Below, one piece after another: positions 54,188 through 61,268 of a stretch of DNA of 64,000 bases. Location of the stretch: assembly GCA_900316745.1 (NCBI GenBank), contig ONEB01000012.1:1-64000 (forward strand), written 5' to 3'. The DNA is from an uncultured Eubacteriales bacterium (GTDB lineage Bacteria > Bacillota > Clostridia > Oscillospirales > Oscillospiraceae). Within the stretch, counting starts at the first letter, position 1; each line of letters opens with the position of its first letter. Made by a program: the position numbers and the translations under genes. Below the pieces are notes generated by a model. The model ran no database searches. It was given only the letters and a program-made list of their open reading frames with translations, and was not told the origin of the DNA.

Positions 54188-55485
54188 CAGAAGTAATCAG
54201 TGTCAAATTCAAAAATCACGGGAAGAATTATTACTTCGATCCCTGCGGCGTTCCCGTCGAGACGGGTGCGACCGTCATTGTCAACACCGCGCGCGGGCTT
54301 GAGGCGGCGCAGTGCGTGAAAGGCAATCACGAGGTCGAGGACAGCGAGGTCGTGCAGCCTCTGCGCACGCTTGCCCGTATCGCGACCGAGGCGGATATGC
54401 GCGTGCTGGACATCAACGCCAAGCGCGAGCAGGAGGCGCTCGTCATCTGCAGGGAGAAGATCCAGGAGCACGGACTTGATATGAAGCTCGTGGATGTGGA
54501 GTGCAGCTTTGAGGGCAATAAGATTCTCTTTTTCTTCACGTCTGACGGGCGCGTGGATTTCCGCGAGCTCGTGAAGGATCTTGCCTCCGTGTTCCGCAGC
54601 CGCATCGAGCTTCGGCAGATCGGCGTGCGCGACGAGGCGAAGATGCTCGGCGGCATCGGCATCTGCGGCCGCCCGTATTGCTGCAACCAGTTCCTCACGG
54701 ACTTCCATCCCGTGTCCACCAAGATGGCAAAGGTGCAGTCCATGAGCCTGAACCCCGCCAAGATCTCCGGCGCCTGCGGCCGCCTTATGTGCTGCCTGCG
54801 CTATGAGCAGCAGGCCTATGAGGAGCTCGTCAAGGCAGTACCGAAAGTCGGCGCGTTCGTCGAGACGCCCGCGGGCTACGGCGTTGTCACGAGCGTGAAC
54901 ATCCTGCGCTCGTCCCTGAAGGTGAAGCTCGACGGCGACGGCGATCCCGTGATCAAAAACTATCAGGCGGATGAGATTGCGGTCATCCCCGGCGGCAGAC
55001 CGAAGCCCGGCGAGCCGCTGCCCCAGCTTTTGAAAGACCGTCCGAAGCCCGTGCGCGAGCCGGAAGAGCCGGAGGACGACTGGATCGCGCCGAGCCTCTT
55101 CGGCGAGGAGCCGGAAGCGCCGGCCGAGCAGCCGCAGAAGAAAAAGCGCTCCCGCCGTTCCCGCGGCGGCAGAAAGTCCGGCGACGCCGCGCAGCAGCCG
55201 AAGCAGGACGCGCCCGTTAAGGAGAAGAGCGAAAAGGCGGAGCCTGCGGAGAAATCCGAAAAGAGTGAAAAGCCTGCCGGCGCCAAGCGCTCCCACCGCG
55301 GCGGAAGACGCCACCGCTCGGCAAACAAGAATCCGAACGCCGCGCAGCAGCCCAAGGAGCCCGCGCAGCCGAAAGCACCTGCCGAGCAGGGCGCGAAAAA
55401 GCCCGAGGGCAGCCGCCGCCCCCGCCGCAAGCGCTCCCACCGCCCCAAGGGCGACCAGCCGAAGGGCGAGGCAAAGTCTGAATAA
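54184..55485 (+). CDS. PSP1-domain protein RicT/YaaT with basic tail
   Basis: The TTG start at 54184 overlaps the holB stop and has GAGGAAA upstream, giving 433 residues. The first 270 form the PSP1 protein RicT: ISVKFKNHGKNYYFDPCGVP, then RIELRQIGVRDEAKMLGGIG, and the cysteine block GRPYCCNQFL with CGRLMCCLRYEQQ. In Bacillus, RicT works with RicA and RicF in an iron-sulfur complex that guides RNase Y and affects sporulation and competence. Residues about 300-433 are a low-complexity Lys/Arg/Pro/Glu tail (KKKRSRRSRGGRK, KRSHRGGRRHRSANK), likely disordered and RNA-binding, absent from the short Bacillus protein. Confidence 0.92.
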   Translation: MTEVISVKFKNHGKNYYFDPCGVPVETGATVIVNTARGLEAAQCVKGNHEVEDSEVVQPLRTLARIATEADMRVLDINAKREQEALVICREKIQEHGLDMKLVDVECSFEGNKILFFFTSDGRVDFRELVKDLASVFRSRIELRQIGVRDEAKMLGGIGICGRPYCCNQFLTDFHPVSTKMAKVQSMSLNPAKISGACGRLMCCLRYEQQAYEELVKAVPKVGAFVETPAGYGVVTSVNILRSSLKVKLDGDGDPVIKNYQADEIAVIPGGRPKPGEPLPQLLKDRPKPVREPEEPEDDWIAPSLFGEEPEAPAEQPQKKKRSRRSRGGRKSGDAAQQPKQDAPVKEKSEKAEPAEKSEKSEKPAGAKRSHRGGRRHRSANKNPNAAQQPKEPAQPKAPAEQGAKKPEGSRRPRRKRSHRPKGDQPKGEAKSE

Positions 55486-55490
55486 ACGCA

Positions 55491-55527
55491 AAAAGCGAAA
55501 GGCACAAGTTGCCTTTCACTTTTTTTA
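55491..55527 (+). terminator. Terminator after ricT
   Basis: GAAAGGCA (55497-55504) and TGCCTTTC (55510-55517), extended by AAAAG / CTTTTT, form a stem followed by seven T. Confidence 0.88.
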
Positions 55528-55629
55528 CAAATTCTCCCTTTTCGTGTATCATGTCCACATGGAAAAGATCCTCGTATTTCAGAAATCAAACGGGCGAAGT
55601 GCGAGGTTCTGAGCGTTGAGCAAAGAAGT

Positions 55630-55866
55630 GTGAACAAGGTTGTAAAGAGCGCAAAGCTGCTGCTGCCGAGCATGTCTGAGCAGGAAATGTCCTTTTTTAT
55701 GGAGCAGTTCTGCAGGTGTACATTTGGCGCTGTCAGCTATCGGATTGCAGTACAGGTGAGCGAACGCAGTTCCCGCGGCTATTCCCTCTGCCCGCGCTGC
55801 CGGAGGTCTATCGAGAGAGACTATCAGTCATACTGCGCCTGCTGCGGACAACATTTCGCCTGGTGA
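55630..55866 (+). CDS. Small zinc-ribbon protein of unknown function
   Basis: The 78-residue protein (GTG start at 55630; ATG at 55672 is an alternative) is helical at its N-terminus (MSEQEMSFFMEQFCRC) and ends with a zinc ribbon CPRCRRSIERDYQSYCACCG. Similar short proteins are, to my recollection, found in mobile regions of Clostridia, but I cannot name a family. No strong ribosome-binding site is visible, so translation is uncertain. Confidence 0.5.
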   Translation: MNKVVKSAKLLLPSMSEQEMSFFMEQFCRCTFGAVSYRIAVQVSERSSRGYSLCPRCRRSIERDYQSYCACCGQHFAW

Positions 55867-55937
55867 TATGCGCGCACATTCATGCGCGATCGCGCTCTTC
55901 TGCCTGCCGCATACGCTGCGGCAGATTGAAAAATTTC

Positions 55938-56137
55938 GCTCACGCGAAATTTGGTGTCCGTGGGTTCAAATCCATCTAAAACATGAAAACAGAGCCCACG
56001 CCAAAAGGCGCAGGCTCTGCTTTGGTGCTCCAGCGGGGATTCGAACCCCGGAAGTCGCCGCTGCGCGGCGGACTTCCGTCTGATCCGCTTCGCTCAAAAA
56101 CGCTTCGCGTTTGGTGTCCGTGGGTTCGAATCCGAAT
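55938..56137. repeat. Duplicated terminator/tRNA debris
   Basis: Two homologous units precede the intact tRNA-Lys. Unit 1 (from about 55938) and unit 2 (from about 56092) both contain a short AT/GC hairpin, then GGTGTCCGTGGGTTCRAATCC, then a Lys-tRNA-type terminator stem. Unit 1 ends in a 30-base tRNA-Lys 3' end (56023-56052). Between the units, GGAAGTC-GCCGC and GCGGC-GGACTTCC (56051-56075) form a stable hairpin. The arrangement looks like tandem duplication followed by deletion, or scars of elements that integrated in the tRNA. Confidence 0.6.
56023..56052 (-). pseudogene. Truncated tRNA-Lys 3' end
   Basis: These 30 bases are identical to the last 30 of the intact tRNA-Lys (56182-56211), including CCA and T-arm, but the rest is replaced by an unrelated hairpin. 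Confidence 0.8.
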
Positions 56138-56141
56138 AAAC

Positions 56142-56180
56142 ATAAAAACAGAGCCTCTGCCAAAAGGCAAAGGCTCTGCT
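56142..56180 (-). terminator. tRNA array terminator
   Basis: CAGAGCCT-TGCC and GGCA-AGGCTCTG form a stem around AAAA directly after the tRNA-Lys 3' end, with a U run on the minus transcript. A copy with sequence changes lies at about 55988-56020. Confidence 0.8.
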
Positions 56181-56181
56181 T

Positions 56182-56257
56182 TGGTGCTCCAGCGGGGATT
56201 CGAACCCCGGACACCCTGCTTAAAAGGCAGGTGCTCTGCCGACTGAGCTACTGGGGC
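56182..56257 (-). tRNA. tRNA-Lys(TTT)
   Basis: The 76-base gene has anticodon stem CCTGC/GCAGG with loop CTTTTAA giving TTT, T-loop TTCGAAT and encoded CCA. The acceptor GCCCCAG pairs with CTGGAGC except for a C-A mismatch at position 3:70. It is the last tRNA of a four-gene minus-strand array. Confidence 0.93.
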
Positions 56258-56278
56258 AAAAGCACTGTTCAAAAGAAC

Positions 56279-56307
56279 CAAAACAAAAGCTTGTCTTTTG
56301 TTTTGGA
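56279..56307. terminator. Perfect hairpin between tRNA-Gln and tRNA-Lys
   Basis: CCAAAACAAAAG and CTTTTGTTTTGG form a perfect 12-bp stem around CTTGT. The flanking sequence lacks a good U run, so it may be a processing or partial-termination signal. Confidence 0.45.
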
Positions 56308-56312
56308 AAGGA

Positions 56313-56390
56313 GGATTGGGGGCGCGGATACGAAGCCGGTGGGTACAGGCGAAGCCTTTACCCAGCTGCGAAGTGGAGCAAGCCCAATCC
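56313..56390 (-). other. Unexplained structured insert in tRNA array
   Basis: GGATTGGG (56313-56320) and CCCAATCC (56383-56390) form a perfect 8-bp outer stem. Inside, GGGTA-AGGC and GCCT-TACCC (56341-56363) form a hairpin with loop GAA. It is neither a tRNA nor a plain terminator and may be a small RNA or a non-autonomous insertion. Confidence 0.4.
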
Positions 56391-56394
56391 GACG

Positions 56395-56468
56395 TGGCTG
56401 GGACGGCGGGACTCGAACCCACAATATCAGAGTCAAAGTCTGGTGTGTTACCGTTACACTACGTCCCA
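56395..56468 (-). tRNA. tRNA-Gln(TTG)
   Basis: The 74-base gene has acceptor TGGGACG/CGTCCCA, discriminator G, encoded CCA, anticodon loop CTTTGAC giving TTG and T-loop TTCGAGT. U at position 1 with the paired A is typical of tRNA-Gln. Confidence 0.94.
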
Positions 56469-56516
56469 CCGTGCAATGGAAAATGGGGACTGGGATAATC
56501 CCAATCCCCGTTTTTG

Positions 56517-56592
56517 TGGGGTGGGTAAAGGGGCTCGAACCCTCGACACCCGGAACCACAATCCGGTGCTCTGCCAACTGAGCTATACCCAC
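56517..56592 (-). tRNA. tRNA-His(GTG)
   Basis: The 76-base gene has acceptor GTGGGTA/TACCCAC, C at the discriminator and an extra genomic G just before the 5' end (56593), both hallmarks of tRNA-His. The anticodon loop TTGTGGT gives GTG; CCA is encoded. Confidence 0.94.
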
Positions 56593-56600
56593 CATATAAA

Positions 56601-56677
<77 letters not shown>

Positions 56678-56733
56678 ATATCGAAACCCCGAAAAGTATT
56701 GAAATTCAATACCCTCTCTCTAGCGGCTTTGCT

Positions 56734-56762
56734 ATTATAACGTATGGGTAGAAAAAAATCAA
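56734..56762 (-). promoter_or_regulatory. tRNA array promoter
   Basis: On the minus strand TTGATT (56757-56762) and TATAAT (56734-56739) have 17-base spacing. A perfect palindrome GTATTGAAATTCAATAC (56697-56713) lies between the promoter and tRNA-Arg and may aid processing. Confidence 0.75.
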
Positions 56763-56801
56763 GACTTTTTTTCGGATTCTCAGTATTTTTAATCGGATTC
56801 A

Positions 56802-56839
56802 TGCTCCCCCGCGAAACAGCGCTGTTTTGCGGGGGAGCA
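56802..56839 (-). terminator. Hairpin after the DUF1846 gene
   Basis: TGCTCCCCCGC and GCGGGGGAGCA, extended by AACAGC/GCTGTT, form a very stable stem right after the stop codon; the U run is weak. Confidence 0.6.
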
Positions 56840-56844
56840 AACGG

Positions 56845-58329
56845 TTATTTGTGGAAAAGCTTCTTGTTCTGGAAGCGCGGCTCATAGGTGATGTTGACCT
56901 TGAGCTTGCGGAATACGTTTTCGTCCACATGGGAGAGAATGACCGTGGAGTGCGCCTCACAGCCGGCGAGCTTCTCCAGCTGCTGCATGGCGATCTCGGC
57001 CTTGGGATCGGTCGCGGCGCAGATCGTAAGGGCGATGAGCACCTCGTCGGTGTGCAGGCGCGGGTTGTGGTTGCCCAGGTGCGCGATCTTCAGATGCTGG
57101 ATCGGCTCAATGATCTCGCGGGAGATGAGCGTCACGCTGCGGTCGATTTCGCCCAGATGCTTCAGCGCGTTTAAAAGGCACGCGGCGGACGCGCCCAGCA
57201 GATCGGAGGTCTTGCCCGTGATAACCGCGCCGTCCGGCAGCTCCACCGCCACGGCGGGGTTTCCGGTCTCTTCGGCGCGGCGGAGCGCGGCGGCGATCAC
57301 CGGACGCTCGTCGGTCGTAATGTCGAGCTGACTCATCAGAAGCTCCTGCTTGTGCACTTCGGCGCTCGTGCACAGACCGCGGCGCATCTGGCAGGCGGTG
57401 TCATAATAGCGGCGGATGATCTCACGGCGTGCGGCAACGCGGCACGCGGCGTCGTCAGAGATGCAGTTTCCGGCCATGTTCACGCCCATATCCGTGGGGC
57501 TCTTGTAGGGAGACTTGCCGTAAATGCGCTCGAACATCGCGTTCAGCACCGGGAAGATCTCCACGTCGCGGTTGTAGTTCACGGTCGTCACGCCGTAGGC
57601 CTCAAGGTGGTAGGGGTCAATCATGTTCACATCGTCGAGATCGACGGTCGCGGCCTCGTAGGCGACGTTTACGGGATGGTGCAGCGGGAGATTCCAGATC
57701 GGGAACGTCTCGAACTTGGCATAGCCCGCGCGGACGCCGCGCTTGTGCTCATGATAGAGCTGGCTGAGGCAGGTCGCCATCTTGCCGCTGCCGGGACCGG
57801 GCGCGGTCACGACGACGAGCGAACGGCTCGTCTCGATGAAGTCGTTTCTGCCAAAGCCCTCGTCGCTCACGATCAGAGGAATGTCAGAGGGGTAGTCGGG
57901 AATGATGTAGTGGCGATAGACGCGGATGCCGAGCTGCTCCAGGCGCTGCTGGAATTTCTCCGCTGCGCGCTGGGCGCGGAAGTGCGTGATCACGACGCTG
58001 CCGACATAGAGCCCGCAGCCCTTGAACGCGTCGATCAGACGCAGCGTATCGTCGTCGTAGGTGATGCCGAGGTCGCCGCGGCGCTTGCTGCGCTCGATGT
58101 CGTCGGCGGAGATCGCGATGATGATCTCGGCGTCGTCCTTCATCTGCATCAGCATCTTCACTTTGCTGTCTGGCTGGAAGCCCGGGAGCACGCGCGAGGC
58201 GTGGTAATCGTCAAAAAGCTTGCCGCCGAACTCCAGATACAGCTTGCCGCCGAAGTATTCGATCCGCTCGCGGATCTTCTCCGACTGCATCTGCACGTAT
58301 TTTTCGTTGTCAAATCCCAACTGCTGCAT
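56845..58329 (-). CDS. DUF1846 family protein
   Basis: The 494-residue protein has the length and sequence of the DUF1846 family, beginning MQQLGFDNEKYVQMQSEKIR, with IEYFGGKLYLEFGGKLFDDY and VLPGFQPDSKVKML. A P-loop-like VVTAPGPGSGKMATCLSQLYH sits near residue 170, and DMGVNMAGNCISDD near 275. Family members are widespread in Firmicutes and fold as nucleotide-binding two-domain proteins, but their function has not been established to my knowledge. GGAGAG lies before the ATG. Monocistronic. Confidence 0.92.
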   Translation of the reverse strand: MQQLGFDNEKYVQMQSEKIRERIEYFGGKLYLEFGGKLFDDYHASRVLPGFQPDSKVKMLMQMKDDAEIIIAISADDIERSKRRGDLGITYDDDTLRLIDAFKGCGLYVGSVVITHFRAQRAAEKFQQRLEQLGIRVYRHYIIPDYPSDIPLIVSDEGFGRNDFIETSRSLVVVTAPGPGSGKMATCLSQLYHEHKRGVRAGYAKFETFPIWNLPLHHPVNVAYEAATVDLDDVNMIDPYHLEAYGVTTVNYNRDVEIFPVLNAMFERIYGKSPYKSPTDMGVNMAGNCISDDAACRVAARREIIRRYYDTACQMRRGLCTSAEVHKQELLMSQLDITTDERPVIAAALRRAEETGNPAVAVELPDGAVITGKTSDLLGASAACLLNALKHLGEIDRSVTLISREIIEPIQHLKIAHLGNHNPRLHTDEVLIALTICAATDPKAEIAMQQLEKLAGCEAHSTVILSHVDENVFRKLKVNITYEPRFQNKKLFHK

Positions 58330-58426
58330 GTCGCTCTCCTCTTTGTCCCAAATGGTACGATAATCTAAACAAGTAATTATTCTACATCAATTCTTGCCTG
58401 ATGGCAACAGAAAATTCGACCGATCT

Positions 58427-59257
58427 TTATCGCTTCAGCGTTTTGAGCAGCCGGATCTCCTCGGCGTAGCCCGCGTCGTCGTTCGGCGTCTCCAGAATGA
58501 ACGGGAGCTGACGCAAAGCCGGGTGATTGATGATGCGCGCAATGGCCTGAAGCGGCAGCTCGCCCTCCGTGATCCGCGCGTGGCGATCCTTGTGCGAGCC
58601 GATGGGATTTTTGCTGTTGTTCAGGTGTACGGCGTGCAGGCGGTCGAGCCCGACGATGCTGTCAAACTGTGTCAGCACGCCGTCCAGATCGTTCACGATG
58701 TCATAGCCCGCGTCCCAGACATGGCAGGTGTCGAGGCAGACGCCGAGCTTTTCCTGCAGCTGAACGCCGTCGATGATCGCGCGCAGCTCTTCAAACCGCC
58801 CGCCGACCTCGCTGCCCTTGCCGGCCATCGTCTCCAGCAGCACCGTCGTCGTCATCTCGGGGAAGAGCGATTCATTCAGCACCGCGATGATCTTCTCAAT
58901 GCCGATCGGGATGCCCTGCCCGACGTGGCTGCCGGGGTGGAAGTTATAAAACTGCCCCGGCGTGAGCTCCATCCGCTGCAAATCTTCGCGCATGGCAAGC
59001 CGCGCGAACTCCTGCACATGCGGCTTTTCAGCGCACGGGTTCATCGTGTAGGGCGCGTGCGCCACGAGCAGGTCAATGTCCTCTGCGCTGCAGAGGGCCA
59101 AGAACGCCCTGGCGTCGGCGGGATCCGCCGCCTTTGCGCTGCCGCCGCGCGGGTTGCGCGTGAAAAACGCGAGCGTGTTCGCGCCGAGCGCGACAGCGCG
59201 CTGTCCCATGGCGAGATAGCCGCCCGCCGAGGAAATGTGGCATCCGATTCGAAACAT
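58427..59257 (-). CDS. Deoxyribonuclease IV (apurinic endonuclease Nfo)
   Basis: The 276-residue TIM-barrel protein has the AP endonuclease 2 signature: start MFRIGCHISSAGGYLAMGQR, FYNFHPGSHVG, VLLETMAGKGSEVG, GVCLDTCHVWDAGYDI, HLNNSKNPIGSHKDRHARIT and LPFILETPND. The His, Asp and Glu residues in these motifs bind three zinc ions. The enzyme cuts DNA at abasic sites in base-excision repair. A GAGAGG-type ribosome-binding site precedes the start. It is divergent from the metallopeptidase gene at 59330. Confidence 0.96.
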   Translation of the reverse strand: MFRIGCHISSAGGYLAMGQRAVALGANTLAFFTRNPRGGSAKAADPADARAFLALCSAEDIDLLVAHAPYTMNPCAEKPHVQEFARLAMREDLQRMELTPGQFYNFHPGSHVGQGIPIGIEKIIAVLNESLFPEMTTTVLLETMAGKGSEVGGRFEELRAIIDGVQLQEKLGVCLDTCHVWDAGYDIVNDLDGVLTQFDSIVGLDRLHAVHLNNSKNPIGSHKDRHARITEGELPLQAIARIINHPALRQLPFILETPNDDAGYAEEIRLLKTLKR

Positions 59258-59329
59258 GGCTGTACCTCTCTTGCCTGTGTGTGTTATAATGAATTATTAT
59301 AACGAAATTTCGACCGAAAGGGAAGAGCC

Positions 59330-59842
59330 ATGACGGAATTCAGGATCATCCGTTCCGACCGCCGCACGCTGGCGCTGCAGGTGAAAGACGGCGAGGTGCT
59401 TGTGCGCGCGCCGCGCCGCGTGACGGAGGCGCAGATTCAGGCATTCGTAGCCGCGCACGAGGCGTGGATCGCCTCGACGCTTGAAAAGCAGCAGCGCCGC
59501 GCAGCCTTGCACCCGGAGCCGACGCAGGCCGAGCGAGCGGCGTATATCCAAAAGGCGAAAGCGATCCTCCCGGAGCGTGTGGCGCATTACAGCCGGATCA
59601 TGGGGCTTTCGCCGACGAGCATCCGCATCACGAGCGCGAAGACACGCTTCGGCAGCTGCGGCAGCAACGGACATATCTGCTTTTCCTGGCGGCTGATGCA
59701 GTACCCGCCGGAGGCAATCGATTATGTCGTCGTCCATGAGCTCGCGCACTTGAAGCATTTGAACCACAGCCCGGCATTTCACGTGCTCGTCGCTAGCGTC
59801 CTGCCGGATCACAGGCAGAGAAGAGCGCTGCTGCGGCGATGA
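59330..59842 (+). CDS. YgjP-like metallopeptidase-domain protein (DUF45)
   Basis: The 170-residue protein has a beta-rich N-terminus (FRIIRSDRRTLALQVKDGEV) and a C-terminal metallopeptidase region with RITSAKTRFGSCGSNGHICF and the HExxH-type motif VVHELAHLKHLNHSPAFH, third ligand downstream. This is the YgjP/M48-related DUF45 family; substrates are unknown. GGGAAGAG precedes the ATG. It overlaps a frame that runs into the phospholipase gene, but that gene has its own start. Confidence 0.9.
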   Translation: MTEFRIIRSDRRTLALQVKDGEVLVRAPRRVTEAQIQAFVAAHEAWIASTLEKQQRRAALHPEPTQAERAAYIQKAKAILPERVAHYSRIMGLSPTSIRITSAKTRFGSCGSNGHICFSWRLMQYPPEAIDYVVVHELAHLKHLNHSPAFHVLVASVLPDHRQRRALLRR

Positions 59843-59913
59843 AGCAGACGCCTGCAAGGGACGGCGTCCTCGACGTCCCGTTTTTCGGATCAGATCAGAA
59901 AGGAGAAAGATTT

Positions 59914-61176
59914 ATGAAATTTGGCATTGCGCTCGCGGGCGGCGGCTCGAAGGGCGCTTATGAGATGGGCGTCTGGCAGGCGCTGCGGGAGCTGGACGTG
60001 TCGTATGACATCGTCACCGGCACCTCGATCGGCGCGGTGAACGGCGTGCTCATGGTGCAGAACGACTATGATCTCGCGCTGGACCTCTGGAGCACGACCA
60101 CCGCCGAGACCATCATGAAAAACGGCTTGAATCTCAAGCACGACATGGAATATTACTTTGAAAACCGCGACCAGCTGCTCTCCTTTGCAAAGGGCTATGC
60201 GGCCTCGCACGGCGCGGACATTTCGCCCTACATCGAAAAGCTGCACAAATACATCCGCCCGGAGGCGTTCTTCACCTCTCCGGTCGATTACGCCGTCGTC
60301 GCGGCGCGCTTTCCCGGCATGCAGTATACCGAGGTGCGCAAGGCGGATATGCAGCCGGATACGATCTGGCAGTGGGTGCTCGCCTCCAGCTCCTGCTTTC
60401 CCGTGTTCCCGATCTGCGAGATTGACGGGCAGAGCTACATCGACGGCGGGTACACGGACAATCTCCCGATCAGCGCGGCGTTCCGCATGGGCGCCGAGCG
60501 CGTGATTGCCGTGGCGCTCAAGCAGGGCGTGTTTGAAAAGAAATACGCAAACCACCCGCTCGTCACCTGCATCGAGCCCTCGCGCCCGCTCGGCGGCTTC
60601 ATGGATTTTGAGCGCGAGATCCTGGACAAGAACCTCGCCCTCGGCTATACCGACGCCATGAAGACGATGGGGCGCTATTACGGGCGCGTCTATGCGTTCC
60701 GACCCGGCGGCAGGGAGGTGCTGCGCGAGTATATGCGCGACTACTTCCTGTGGCTTTTGCGCTGGGAGCTCACGCCGCCGACCTCGCGCGTGGAATCCAT
60801 GCTCGACCGTGTGCGCGGTGAAATGCCGGTCACGGACCGCATCCTTGCCGATCGCACGGATGACCCGCTCACGCTCGCCTGCATGACGATGGATTACATC
60901 ATGGAGGCGCTCGGCTATGCGCACGAGGAGGCCTACGATGTTCGCGCGCTCCTGCCGGAGCTGCATGCCGCGCTGATGGCGGATGAGCTCCCGCCGGCGC
61001 TGGAGAATGCGCGCGCGCTGAGCGTGACGCTTGAAAAGAACGGACTCAGCGCCGTGCTCGCCAAGGCGGGGACAAAGCGCGACAGCGATGAATTTCTTAT
61101 CGCGACGGTCATGCTCTATCTGCGCCGGAAGTTTGTGCCGGATGAGACGGCAGCGCCGGAGACGGCGGAGGTCTGA
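59914..61176 (+). CDS. Patatin-like phospholipase
   Basis: The 420-residue product starts MKFGIALAGGGSKGAYEMGV with AAAGGAG eight bases upstream. The oxyanion loop GGGSKGAYEMG, the nucleophile motif GTSIGAVNG (GxSxG) and the catalytic Asp in DGGYTDNLP define the patatin family. Residues after about 260 form a C-terminal helical region. It would hydrolyse acyl esters of membrane lipids. No signal peptide is present, so it acts inside the cell unless exported otherwise. Confidence 0.93.
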   Translation: MKFGIALAGGGSKGAYEMGVWQALRELDVSYDIVTGTSIGAVNGVLMVQNDYDLALDLWSTTTAETIMKNGLNLKHDMEYYFENRDQLLSFAKGYAASHGADISPYIEKLHKYIRPEAFFTSPVDYAVVAARFPGMQYTEVRKADMQPDTIWQWVLASSSCFPVFPICEIDGQSYIDGGYTDNLPISAAFRMGAERVIAVALKQGVFEKKYANHPLVTCIEPSRPLGGFMDFEREILDKNLALGYTDAMKTMGRYYGRVYAFRPGGREVLREYMRDYFLWLLRWELTPPTSRVESMLDRVRGEMPVTDRILADRTDDPLTLACMTMDYIMEALGYAHEEAYDVRALLPELHAALMADELPPALENARALSVTLEKNGLSAVLAKAGTKRDSDEFLIATVMLYLRRKFVPDETAAPETAEV

Positions 61177-61199
61177 GCGGAAAAACAAGGAAAAAAGTG

Positions 61200-61228
61200 T
61201 TGCAAGCATGTCCATCGTGGGCTATAAT
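61200..61228 (+). promoter_or_regulatory. prfC promoter
   Basis: TTGCAA (61200-61205) and TATAAT (61223-61228) have 17-base spacing; the start of transcription would be near 61235. Confidence 0.75.
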
Positions 61229-61268
61229 AACATAGTTTGAAATCTATTTGGAATGGACGGAATCACTT

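Noticed and set aside
55976-56595. Several 60-156-codon frames through the tRNA array
   Set aside because: They are translations of tRNA genes and terminators (sequences such as RGSNPRWSTK are typical of such artefacts).
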